From positions 691,641 to 755,640 of the forward strand of contig VZRR01003261.1 in the NCBI GenBank assembly GCA_013398015.1: a stretch of DNA of 64,000 nt, given 5' to 3'. Of the stretch, positions 50,101-60,100 are shown piece by piece. The notes under the pieces were generated by a model. That model saw only the letters and a program-made list of their open reading frames with translations, was not told the origin of the DNA and made no database searches. Both the position numbers and the translations under genes were made by a program. Origin of the DNA: Oreocharis arfaki (lineage: Eukaryota; Chordata; Aves; Passeriformes; Paramythiidae). Position 1 is the stretch's first letter. Every line of letters begins with the position of its first letter.

Positions 50101-53100
50101 AGAGTTTTCTCTGTTAATCTGGTGTGTCTGTGGTCACATGCAATGCGGATGTTTGGAGATGTGTACAAAGGAGGGATTTTGGCATCAAGTAATGACCAAC
50201 TACCCTACAGATGGTACGGCAAGTTCCAGTGGAGTCAGACTTGGTTAGAAAGTACTCTTGAGTTGTACTAATGCTCTGTGAAGCTTGAGCGTGAAGCAAT
50301 GAGAAGAATTTTGTTTGATATTTTTCAGATTCTAATATGACACATTTTTCATTTTAATTGGTTTTAATGCTGCCAAGCATTTGGCAGCATTAGGAAGTTA
50401 AATCATTGCTCACAGACCAGGTACATGGTGAGTTAGTTACCGTTCCCTGCCAGAGTGTCTCAGCCCTCTTTTAGACTGGTCAGTGGTTGGAGTGGGAAGG
50501 CTGCTCAGTCCTTGGCCTTCATACTGGGGCAGCCAACATAAGTACTTGTAGATAATGTTTTCTTCAGGCTTTTTTTTTTTTTAAGGTGTTTTGAAATCGT
50601 TGACTCTACCTTCTTAGGCTACTATCAAACAGAAATGAATTTCAAGTACCACGTAGCATGGATTTGACCCAGAGATTAAAAAATTCGTATCACCAAGTAA
50701 GAAAAACATCCTAGAATATTTTCTTATGCCTACTAAGTAGCACAGAAGTGAAGGGTCCTGGAAATGTTTCTCCGAATAGGCTTACACTGATCCAAAGGCT
50801 GGTTTTCCTCCCATGGCCATAAGAACAGGCATGAGATAATCACAGTGGGAACCTACAGTTCTTGTTTCACTGTTTAACCCTGGTAGTGGTAACTGTGGGT
50901 GCAGTGCTACTGCTGGTACCTCTGTGCCCTCTCCTCTGTTCTTGGAGAGCTACAGACACGGAGTGGGATACCTTTCCTTCCCTGGGCATTGATAATACTT
51001 TTATCATTCCACTTCTGCTTCTTGAGGTCTTGCTTTTGCATCCACTCCTTTAACACCCATAATGCTCCTGCATTTCCACAGTGCCATACCAGGATACTCA
51101 TTTAGCCAACACTCTTAGAGTTTGGAGTCCATTAAGAGTTTTAAAGACTTCATAGGTACTTTGTAACAAGTCAAATCTAAATTGATGTTTGGAGGGGATT
51201 TAAAGTATTGCTCTCAGATGTTGACTGTAGCTCTTACTCTGTGTCAGTAAGTTTTTCCTTACAAAATGATTCTCATTTTCTTGCTACGTTTTAGGCTTGG
51301 GCTGAAAGATCAGCAGGAGAGAGAAATAGTTCATGTCATCCTTTACTGCTGCTTACAGGAGAAGACGTTCAACCCCTTCTACGCCTTTTTGGCTAACAAG
51401 TTTTGTGGATATGAAAGACGATTTCAGGTAAAAACAATTCTGTTGCTTCATTGGTTTAGTGTCGTTGTTGTGGTTAGGAAGACATTACTGAATACCTGAG
51501 AATGGATGCAGGCCTGTTAGGAGTTTGATCCCAGGAGAAATTCTGCTGGTATAGCTAAGCATTCAGTAAGGCATACTCATGGTCAGATCTGAATAGGAAA
51601 TTAAATAACTACTGCTGAAGGTTTTCCTTCTTCTGTTTTATGCATTTTAAAATAATTGGAACAGTCTGATCAAGCATTTCTGTTAATTAACAGAGGGCTT
51701 ATAAAGAATAGAAGGTCAGAAGGTTTGCTGTGTTGTTATTCATTTAAACAGCCACTTGATTTGTAGGATTATTTTTTTACCTTTGACCCCTAGGTGACAT
51801 TTCAGTTTAGTATTTGGGACAAAATCAGAGACTTAGAAAACCTGTCAGCTGCTGCCATCTCCAACTTGGTTTCACTATTGGCTCACTTAATAAGGACAAA
51901 GTCACTGCCACTTTCAGTTCTCAAGGTTGGTGTGTTTTCTTTTCAAATCCTTCTGTGTTTTCCCTGCATTTGCTAGTTCTATGGAAGGCATATTTTTTCT
52001 GGTACCCATCTGGTACTTTAGCTGATTATGCTAAGACAAACTTGTATTACCAAATTGTTCCAATTGATTATGGTAGTGCTGTCATTTGGGGAAGGGCGTA
52101 TGTGGTTACCCAGGCATAGAGAAAGTCTACATTTCTTTATATAGAGCAGTTGTAAGATTATTTCCTTTAGTGTATCTAGAGTTGGAACTGAGGCCCTTTC
52201 ATTAATAGGCTTTGCCAGTGGATTTTGTGCTACAGTTTTTAGCTGATGTTGTTTTTATTAGACAAGAAAGTGCTGAGTAGATTTCTTGGATTTCAGAATG
52301 AGGAGTCCATAGAATTCTATTAGAAGAATAACTGAAATGTATTAAAGAGTCAATTAAATGGATTGTCCCAGGTACTTACAAAGTATTTGTCTAATTGAGA
52401 AATGACATCTGGTAGTCTGGTACCAGTAGATTTCTATTCCTTAGAAGGTTTTTTGCTTTCCTTATTGATTGGCTTTTGGAGGCAGCGTTCTCAGGTAATT
52501 ATTCTGTGCTAAACTCAAGGCTCAGTAGATGCAGAGGCAGTTGGTGTTCTAAAAGCCCTTCATTTAGGAGAGAAGACCAGCTGTTTGAAATACTTGAATT
52601 AAGCTATTTCTCCTTCTCTGTCTGCCAGGTAATTGAATTCAGTGAACTGGACAAACCCAAAGTCCGTTTCTTACGACAGGTATTAAGCACACTGTTAACC
52701 AAAGCAGATGAGGAAGAACTTACTGACATTTTTATGAGGTAAGTGATCACTGACATCTCCAGAGAACGCTTGTTGGGTAGTAATTAAGAAGTTTGCCTAC
52801 TTTGTTTGGAATTACACTGTGCCTTTTCCACATGTCAGCCCTCCATCTCTTAAAATGTGAGCTCTCCTGGCTGAGTGGGGGAGGTGTATCCTTTGTGTGT
52901 TGGTACAGGTTCTGACAGAGATGGAACTTTAAGGAGTGCTGTTATTTTGGCCATAGGATTTTCATGAGCTGAGCTCTGTAATTGCCTGTTTCCCTTATGG
53001 TGCCGTGGGATTCACTCTGCCAGCAGTCATTGCTAGGAGGTATCTTAAGGAAAAATAAAGTTACCCTAATGAGGCAAAGGTTTGGGGTATTTTTTATGGG

Positions 53101-53744
53101 TTTTTTTATCAACATCATCTGAAAAATCTTATTTTTGATGTGAATCAGGGTTGCCTGGGGAGGCTGAGAAATCTCCGTGTTTAGAGATGCTTAGGACCTG
53201 AGTGGATAAGACTTGCAATGTCACATAGAGTTAGAAAAAACTAGGTGGTGATGTTTCAGCTGTCATGCAGCAAACATAAGGAAGTTTGAACACGTTGTTT
53301 GCTTTGTTTTCTTCTGTAATGTAATTGTTTACATAAAGCAAGTCTGAGGCTGCAATGTTCTGTTTTATTGTTGAAGGCCAGTTGTATGTCGAGTGTTTGG
53401 GCTGTTTGCCAAACCAAGGTAGACTTGGTAATTTGAAAGCTTCTTCAATAAAACTTCTTTTATAGGTTGGATTTCTTCTACAGCTCTTTTTGAAGAAGAT
53501 GATAAAATTAAGAAACTTCTGAAATGGAAGAAGACTAAACAATATTTTTGATCTGTATCTTCACAGGGTATCTGACAACTCCAAACTGGGAATGCTGCGG
53601 GAAGGCTTGAAACTCTTCCTTACTCACTTCTTACTGAAACATGCACAAGCCCAAAAGAGTGCTGAAGAAGCTAGCTTGTTAAAAGAGAGAGTGGATCTAG
53701 CAACCAAGGCTTTGGAGTCAAAAGAACCCAAATTGAAATTGTAG
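40222..53744 (+). CDS. NOM1: NOM1, nucleolar protein with MIF4G domain 1 (complete, 11 exons)
   Basis: NOM1 is a nucleolar protein of the yeast Sgd1 type, implicated in 40S ribosomal subunit biogenesis through an RNA-helicase-binding MIF4G domain and reported in mammals to bring protein phosphatase 1 to the nucleolus. Eleven exons join to 2523 nt: 840 aa plus stop, close to the human length of about 860. Residues 1-308 are low-complexity: basic clusters (58-81, 182-186), AKPAQ-type repeats (90-113) and acidic runs including three EDGEDE units (245-262). Within this region, residues 155-211 hold the conserved ARKRAL, EIRRLERQLGL and GYVLGAL segments. The MIF4G domain spans about 333-530 and MA3 about 620-740, followed by a conserved C-terminal segment to LKLK-stop. 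The start at 40222 has a strong context and corresponds to the human N-terminus; M13 (MKRG) is an alternative. The gene is read divergently from LMBR1, with MNX1 expected downstream. Confidence 0.96.
40489..40560 (+). repeat. NOM1: 15-bp imperfect tandem repeats coding AKPAQ units
   Basis: Degenerate 15-bp repeats encode successive AKPAQ, AKPAP, TKPAQ, AKPAQ and GK pentads (residues 90-113). The human protein lacks this repeat as I recall it, so the stretch is likely lineage-specific slippage. Confidence 0.8.
40954..41007 (+). repeat. NOM1: Three exact 18-bp repeats coding EDGEDE
   Basis: GAGGATGGTGAGGACGAG is repeated three times without change, encoding residues 245-262 in the acidic tract. 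Perfect identity suggests recent expansion; the copy number may vary between individuals or assemblies. Confidence 0.9.
41941..42065 (+). CDS. NOM1: NOM1 coding exon 2
   Basis: 125 nt, residues 309-349 plus two bases of R350. Encodes KYVPPQIRKAQE and the start of the MIF4G region (LGRLKKMVNGLINR). The acceptor is CCCTGGTAAG and the donor GTAATG. The phase matches exon 3. Confidence 0.93.
43007..43202 (+). CDS. NOM1: NOM1 coding exon 3
   Basis: 196 nt completing R350 and encoding residues 351-415, LSEPNLSSISGQMEELYMAN to SILHHNVGIE. MIF4G domain. Acceptor CTCCATAG, donor GTAATT. Confidence 0.97.
43203..45008 (+). other. NOM1: NOM1 intron 3
   Basis: 1.8 kb AT-rich intron with no recognisable repeat or RNA gene. 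Confidence 0.85.
45009..45332 (+). CDS. NOM1: NOM1 coding exon 4
   Basis: 324 nt, residues 416-523, VGAHFLEAVVKKFDEL to FQDQTR. Core of MIF4G, nearly identical to the human exon in the LIAHLYNFHVVHCLLIFDIL helices. Acceptor TTTCCAG, donor GTATGT. Confidence 0.97.
45819..45929 (+). CDS. NOM1: NOM1 coding exon 5
   Basis: 111 nt, residues 524-560, VRFMLETMLALRNNDMRKIP to LRKLQRAL. The end of the MIF4G domain and the conserved GYDPEPVE linker. Acceptor CCCAATAG, donor GTGAGA. Confidence 0.97.
46717..46884 (+). CDS. NOM1: NOM1 coding exon 6
   Basis: 168 nt, residues 561-616, containing the conserved GRWWIVGSSWSGAPM segment (586-600) between MIF4G and MA3. Acceptor ATTCAAG, donor GTAAAT. Confidence 0.96.
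47478..47599 (+). CDS. NOM1: NOM1 coding exon 7
   Basis: 122 nt, residues 617-656 plus two bases of K657. MNTDIRRSIFCVLMTSEDFM begins the MA3 domain. Acceptor TTTTCAG, donor GTAAGT. Confidence 0.96.
47600..51294 (+). other. NOM1: NOM1 intron 7 (largest, 3.7 kb)
   Basis: AT-rich intron with no exon-like or repeat sequence that I can support, apart from a perfect 28-nt hairpin palindrome at 50365-50392. Confidence 0.85.
50365..50392. repeat. Perfect 12-bp inverted repeat, 4-nt loop
   Basis: TAATGCTGCCAA (50365-50376), loop GCAT, TTGGCAGCATTA (50381-50392): a perfect hairpin-forming palindrome inside NOM1 intron 7. Too short for a canonical miRNA precursor; function unknown. Confidence 0.9.
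51295..51427 (+). CDS. NOM1: NOM1 coding exon 8
   Basis: 133 nt completing K657 and encoding residues 658-701, LGLKDQQEREIVHVILYCCL to YERRFQ. MA3 domain. Acceptor CGTTTTAG, donor GTAAAA. Confidence 0.97.
51794..51925 (+). CDS. NOM1: NOM1 coding exon 9
   Basis: 132 nt, residues 702-745. It begins VTFQFSIWDKIRDLENL, where the human exon begins with Met; the codon is GTG here. Acceptor CCCCTAG. The donor GTTGGT is a poor match to consensus, so exon skipping or alternative use is possible, but the phase closes with exon 10. Confidence 0.95.
52629..52738 (+). CDS. NOM1: NOM1 coding exon 10
   Basis: 110 nt, residues 746-781 plus two bases of R782, VIEFSELDKPKVRFLRQVLS to LTDIFM. C-terminal helical segment after MA3. 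Acceptor CTGCCAG, donor GTAAGT. Confidence 0.96.
53567..53744 (+). CDS. NOM1: NOM1 coding exon 11 (terminal)
   Basis: 178 nt including stop, residues 783-840, VSDNSKLGMLREGLKLFLTH to KLKL-TAG. Acceptor CTTCACAG. Ends with lysine-rich residues and TAG at 53742-53744. Confidence 0.97.
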
Positions 53745-53758
53745 TTCTGTTTTTTTCT

Positions 53759-53764
53759 AATAAA
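53759..53764 (+). terminator. NOM1: NOM1 poly(A) signal AATAAA (proximal)
   Basis: AATAAA begins 15 nt after the stop codon, implying a 3' UTR of only about 35-50 nt if it is used. A second AATAAA lies at 54072-54077. Confidence 0.7.
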
Positions 53765-54071
53765 ACATACGGGAAAACTGAGCTAGGCTCTTTCAGACCT
53801 AAATAATTGAGAATGAGGAGAGCTGTGTTACTCTAAAGGAACCATTTTTAATATAAACAGTTACTTTGCTCTACATGCTGGTTAGAGGTTTAAATGAAGG
53901 GGATACAAGGCCTTTTTGAAGAAAGGGAAAGTGTGGTTTTGTCATGTCCCTTTTTAGTACAAGTGCTTCATGTTGATGGTTGGTATCTGGAGAAGAGGGT
54001 GAATTTCACTTCTGTGATGCTCTGTCAGCAGTGGTGTTTTGCATTGCATATTCCAGCCTTTCATTTAACAT

Positions 54072-54077
54072 AATAAA
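54072..54077 (+). terminator. NOM1: Second AATAAA downstream of NOM1
   Basis: An alternative poly(A) signal that would give a 3' UTR of roughly 350 nt. Which of the two is used cannot be told from sequence. Confidence 0.45.
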
Positions 54078-54138
54078 AGAAGCAGCCTTAACTAAAGGCT
54101 TTTAATAAGGAATCATGGTACTCACCTGGAGAAAGGGG

Positions 54139-54152
54139 CCACTAGATGGCAC
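54139..54152 (+). promoter_or_regulatory. CTCF consensus motif downstream of NOM1
   Basis: CCACTAGATGGCAC fits CCASYAGRKGGCRS at every position, forward strand, 395 bp past the NOM1 stop. Motif-based inference. Confidence 0.65.
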
Positions 54153-57100
54153 AAGCACTGGTGAGTCGGTTTGGGAAGAAATCAGCTTTTTTCTTAAAGT
54201 GTTGGAAGTTATTTGCTAATTCTGTGAATTGATTCCCTGGCTGTGGGTCAGGAAAAGATCTTCAGTTGGACTCAAAGCTGTAGCAAAGCAACCTGAAGAT
54301 CTGTCTTTGCCCGATTATATGGGGTTTAGAGATCACAGCATAGTTCTGTGGCTTTTTTAGCCTGTTTTTCACAGCTTTAGAATTGGAGTTGCCAAATCAC
54401 TTGTGTTAATCAGATTTTTCTAGACATAAACAATATCATCAATATGAGTCTTTTAAGGAGAGAATTACCTCCCTTAAGAGTTTGCTCACATTTTTCATTT
54501 GGGTGCTTAAAAAAAAATAGGCACATTTCTTTCTGTAACACTCTGTTAATGGTTTGTTCTTTTTGTCACCTTACCACTACACATTAAACTGCCATTTTTC
54601 TAAATGCTTTGGTGTTTGTGTTAGCTTTATTCTGGCTGGCCTGGCAGGAAGGGAATGACCTTAAACTGGGTGGAGGGGAGAAGTACTTTCTCATCTGCAA
54701 TGCGCATCTGTGATCTACCTCTGTTGGAGTTGTCAGCCTTGTTTCTGTAGCCAGACTTGCCTCTGGTGTCCAACTTTGCTTATGGTGCCTCCCAACTGCC
54801 TTTGATACCGGTTGATCTGTCCCTGTAGGGAAAGTTTATTTTTTAATCAAATTGTTGAATGTAGTATACTCTGCTTGCTCAAGTGTACTGTTTTCAGGTG
54901 GAGAAGTACTTCCCCCAGCAGCCAGGGAGCTGTTTTTTCTCACCTTTCCTCTCAGAGGATAAGGCAGGTTTTAGGGAAGAAAGTGTCCTGGGAGCAGAGA
55001 CCTACTTTCAAAATCCTGGGTTACCCTAGCAAGGTAACAACAGAAGAGATTAAAAAAGCAAGATGCTTTTTTTCATGCTGTTGGCAGCTTTTAGGTGTAA
55101 AAAACTGGAAAAAAATTATTAAATTTTCTAAAATTCATGCCAATTAAGAGAAGTGTGGGCAGCAGCAGAATTGGTGCTATTTTGGCTACGAAAGTCACAA
55201 CTGCAGGGTGTGTTTGTAAACATCTCCCTCCCAACCAGCTGTGCCAAACCTTGTATTTAATCAATGTCCACTCCTAGAAACAGCTGTTGTAGAACATGTG
55301 GGACTCAGTGAGTAAAAATTGCTCCCCCTGCGCTGCAGCAGCCACTTAATTAATTACCTTTTTTGCAGGAGTTTAGGTAGACCCAGCGTGTCAAAGTGTT
55401 GGTGGTTTAATAACACATAAATGGGAACACATTGCTTTAGCAGGGAGGTTGGGGCAACTTGGCTGCTGGAGATAAATTTTGAATCATCTTCCTTAACCCA
55501 AAGGTGCCAGGCTGCCTGTCCCTGCCTGGTGTGAGTGCTTTGCTTGGTGATGGGAGCTGACCAGCTTTGCTGCCGTGGCAGGATTGCCAAGTGTTTGATG
55601 GGTGTGAGTATTCACTTGCTGCAGCTGCCTGAGGTGGTGCAATGCAGGTGTTGCTGCACAATTAGAGGGGATGGTATAACCTTACAGTTGAAAATTTAAT
55701 TTTTTTTTTAAACTGAGACTTGAATTAATTATTATTTCTCACAAAGATGACATGTCTTCTGTTTAAAATGAATGTTATCAAAGCCATCGTTTCCTTTCTG
55801 AAGAAAAGAGATTTTGCCTGCCTGGGGCTTTTACATTCAGCAGATTTATGTATAAGCATCATTAAAGAAACCCCCAAAACCAAAACCCAACACTTTTCAA
55901 GGAAAGCAGCAGAAATACTCTGCCAGCACATAGTACTGTAGTCATGTCAGGGATGGGTGTTGTGGGTGATTCTGCACAAGTTCCGTCCTCTCACTATGAT
56001 TCAGTGAGGGAATAACTGTCTGACAGAAATTTGACAATTCCAAGATAAATGTGAATTCCTGAGTCTTGGATCTTGCCATATTTAACAACTTTTTCCATGG
56101 TCCTACTGGCCAGACTGCCACAGCTCGGCAGAGCTGGAAGGCCTGGCAGAGTGCTGTTGATGTACATATGCATCTGCAAGCTGTTGCTTCCGTGGTCATT
56201 ACATTCCAAGGAAATAAAGCACGTGTGGAAAGGAAAGCAGAGAGGATTTTGTACTTACTTATATGTGTATTTATATTAAAATATATATGCATAATGTGTT
56301 TTATAGGTATTCTACATCTAAGCTTCTATGTCTAAACATGCATTATACACAGTGTTTAATTTTTGCATGTATCATACTTTTAACCCTGGAGACAAATCTT
56401 GTCCTAGCAGAGCTGGCCCTGCCAGCATCTCTCCTTGTAGCGGGGCTGTAAGGTCTCTGTAAGAGCAGCAAGACCAAATGCTGGCAGTTGCCTTCCTGCA
56501 GGACTGCACACCAAGCACTGCCTGCCAGCAGAGGCTGCTGGGGAACTTATACCTGGCTGGGACACGTTTTGCTTTGTCTGCCATGGAATAAGTGTTCAAT
56601 AACACACACAAAATACAGCCCATTGAGATTTCTTCCTGTGGAGTGTTAGTCTGGCAGCCCATGTCAAACCCCCTGCAATGGTCCCTGATCATTCCAGTAA
56701 CAGAGATGCCACTTAAAGTGTCCCAGCTTCTTCCATACAGCAGGTTTGGGACAGTTGCTACTTAATGAGAAGAAAAGGACTTTGGACTGGTAAAAATACA
56801 ATGTGCTGGAAAGCCAAGTGGCTACGGTTGCAACACTAATCCTTACTCCTGCCAGGCCAGTGGAAAACACGGTGTGATTTGCTTTAGATGCATTTAACAA
56901 AAAGCCGGATGTTTGATTTTTCAGCTGTGCAGCAGAAAATTTCAATTCCCCCTATAAACAGCACGATCCACTCCTAGCTATTATGGCAGCTTCAATTTTT
57001 GTTTTCTTTCAAGCTGGACAGCAATGTTTTAAACTTTCTGTTTTCTGTATCAAAATTAACAGGGCAGTGAAGTCTGGTTTTTAGCTTTGGCCGGAGTGTT

Positions 57101-60100
57101 ACGCTGATAAATCATACACAAGTCCTTTTGGCAGGGTTTTAACACCACACCTGAACGAGCCAAGTATCTGCAGGGCTTTTGTAACTTGACATTTTTCCAT
57201 TGTCCTGCACGCTGGGGATGAGGGGCTGATGTCAGTCGTGCTCCAAAGGCGCAGACGCGACGGGGCTGCCCTGCCTGGTGCTAGCAAAGGTGTGCAACCC
57301 AATACTGTGCTCAGAGCACATCTGGGATCGTTTGGTTCCCATTGTTCTGCACGTGAACTTTGCACATGAAAAGTTACAGCCCAGGAGCAGCTGGTGCACG
57401 ACAGTGATTTCAGCTTAATAAATACGTGAGTGGCAACTCTAAAGCTCCAATTTTTGTTGCATTGGTCATAACTGCAGCTTAGTGCCCAGCTACATCCCAC
57501 GTGTGTGAGTCAATATGTGTTTTTTTCCTGCAGTTGATAAAGCAATTCTGTTTTCCGGAGAAAATTTGATCCATAGGGGTGCTTTTAAAAGGCTGAGTGT
57601 ACATTTAACCCAAGAATTTTTTGGTTGGACTGATTTCAGGGATTGTAGGTAGAGATATGACTCTTTTACCATATGACACTTTTTGTGATTTCATCTCCTG
57701 GAGGAGCTTTCCTTCACCCTCCAGTAAAGCTTAGTTTAACATGAGGCTTGCAGGCGTGGACAGCACAGCTGCCCATATGAAACAGCTGTGCTATCCCCAA
57801 ACTCTGGTGTGACCTGCAGCCTTGCTTTAAAGCTAATTAAAATAGCCTTCTCCTAATTCAGATTCATGCACAATTCCAAATCGGACACCATGTGGTTTCC
57901 CTGATAACACTTTAAGGAAATGAATGGGCATCTATCAAGGATAAGTATAGGAAGAGCCAGCTGGCACCAAAAATTCCTTGAAACTTGTGTCCTAGGACAA
58001 AAGAGTTCACACACCAAAACCAGCTCACCCTGTGTGAATTGAGTGGAATTCACTCCAAAGTGAATTAAAAATGACTGAGTAATATAACTGGAATGAGAGG
58101 TACAGAGCAAAATTAAAACAGAGACCGTTTTTGAATGGCTCCTTAATAGTCTTTTGTCAGTTACAGTGAAATGGTTGTTTCATTTTCGTAAGTGAAAGAT
58201 TTCCAAGCAGTACACATTTTTCATTAGGAACTCCATAATGGGCCTTTTACAGCTCAGATGGTAAGAGTACCCTCAAATCTCTCCTGGGTGCACAGGCCCA
58301 CATGGCTCTGGTATGGAATGGCAGGGAATATTTTTGGAGGCACTGAAGCCACTGGGGAGCAGCCATTGGTTGCAGCCAGGGGACAGAACAATGTGCTTTT
58401 CTAGTATAGAGACAATAACCCAAGGTGTGCTTGGTGTCACCTTGGGGAAAAATAAGTCACCTTGATTGCATTTTCTAGGCTTGCATCTTCACAAAATTAT
58501 CTTTCCTCCTCAGCCAAAGCCTTAGATTCTGGATAGGATTTATTTTTCCTCACTCTGTAGTTCAAATTACCCTTAAAATGTTAGCCAGATGGTATTTACT
58601 TTCCAAATTTCCTTACCTAAATGGTTTGAAACTGTGTGCTGGTGCCTTGGGGACATTTGTTATGCCAGGGATAATGCAGGTACTGTGTGGCAGGAATGAG
58701 GAAGCAGTGCAGAAAGGCAAAGACATCACCTGAGGATCCTAAACTGCTCCTGTGACGATAAAAGCTGAGGAGGGAGGCTCTAGGGAGCTCTTCACCAGCA
58801 CTTCAGAGCTTGAGCAGAAGGCAATAGACCAGCTCAAAAGTTGCTGTGGGTTGTGAATCAGTTCGAATCTGTTATGTCTGGTCTGAAATCAGTGTGAGAA
58901 TCAGATCTGGAGAGACTCTAGACACATCTGTGCTTCTGGGCTGTCCTGGTTTTGGGAAGCCTCATAATGGGTTTTTGAGTTTAAGGAGCCTTCAGACTGC
59001 TAAGAACTGGAGAAGCAAACCTTTTTTCCTGGCCAGCTTTTTGAAACCCTCACAGAAGCTGAGACGCACCTTCCCCGAAATGGCCTCCTCCAGGGAGGAG
59101 CCTGGGCTACCCAAGGCTGACGTGGAGCTGTCGAAGACACAGGAATAACAGGTTTTGCAGAAGAACACATTTAAGACTTTTCAACATTATCCCATTTTCA
59201 TCTGCTACCAAAATCGACCCTCAAATCTGACCTGTAGTTGTAATTATCACTCCTAGAGATGAAGATTTGGAGGGATAAAGGAGTGGGAGGTTCAGGTATC
59301 TTGCCATCTGTAGCTGATGAAAGAGACTTCTTCCTCCCATCCCCAAAGCCAGAGGAATCCATGAGGTTTTGGGTTACTGCAGGAGTAGCACATTTCAGAG
59401 GCACAGATAGGGCATCTCTCCTCTGCTAAAACCTCCATCACGGGCTTTCCATCACCTGAAACCTCTGTTACACCGAGTGGAGTCTGATCACAGGCTGAAG
59501 AGCGAAAACATGGATAAAATTTATGAGTTTTATTACAAGAAACCACGCACTTAGCTGTTATTTCATCTCCTCCACAGTCCTTGATCATCAGGGGTTTCCA
59601 AGACACATGAAAAGGCAAAACAAAGTGTTAAGACCAGCCGCTTCATGAGGTGGAGGCTGGGGAAAGCTTGCACACATTGTCTAAGCAAGTTATCTGCAGA
59701 ACAGAGCTGAGTGCCCTGATGCTCTGAGCAGGAGCGTAGAGGCTGTAGATCACTGCCTCACATCACCCAAATCTGCTTCTCCCAGCAACCCCAGCTCATC
59801 CTCACAATACCATGTGAAATGCTATTAAACAGCTTAAAAATCCTCAGACTGTGGTGAACCAGGCCCTTCAGAAAAGCTAGGAGGCCAAGAGCATAGGAGG
59901 AATGGAGCGAAGAGATCCCTGAAGGAGGTTGAGAGCTGCAGCAGGAGCTGGGAGGGGAGAAGGAGACAGCACAGACAGCAGGACCCACTGGCAGATGCTG
60001 CTGAAGTGTCGTCTTAATTATCCCTGGCAAAAGAACAGTGATTAACATCGATGACTGTGGACAACCTTTATGTAATTACTCATTAACATTTCTAAAATTG

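Noticed and set aside
58846..59148. 100-codon plus-strand open frame downstream of NOM1
   Set aside because: No recognised domain, no neighbouring exon-like segments and no repeat or promoter context.
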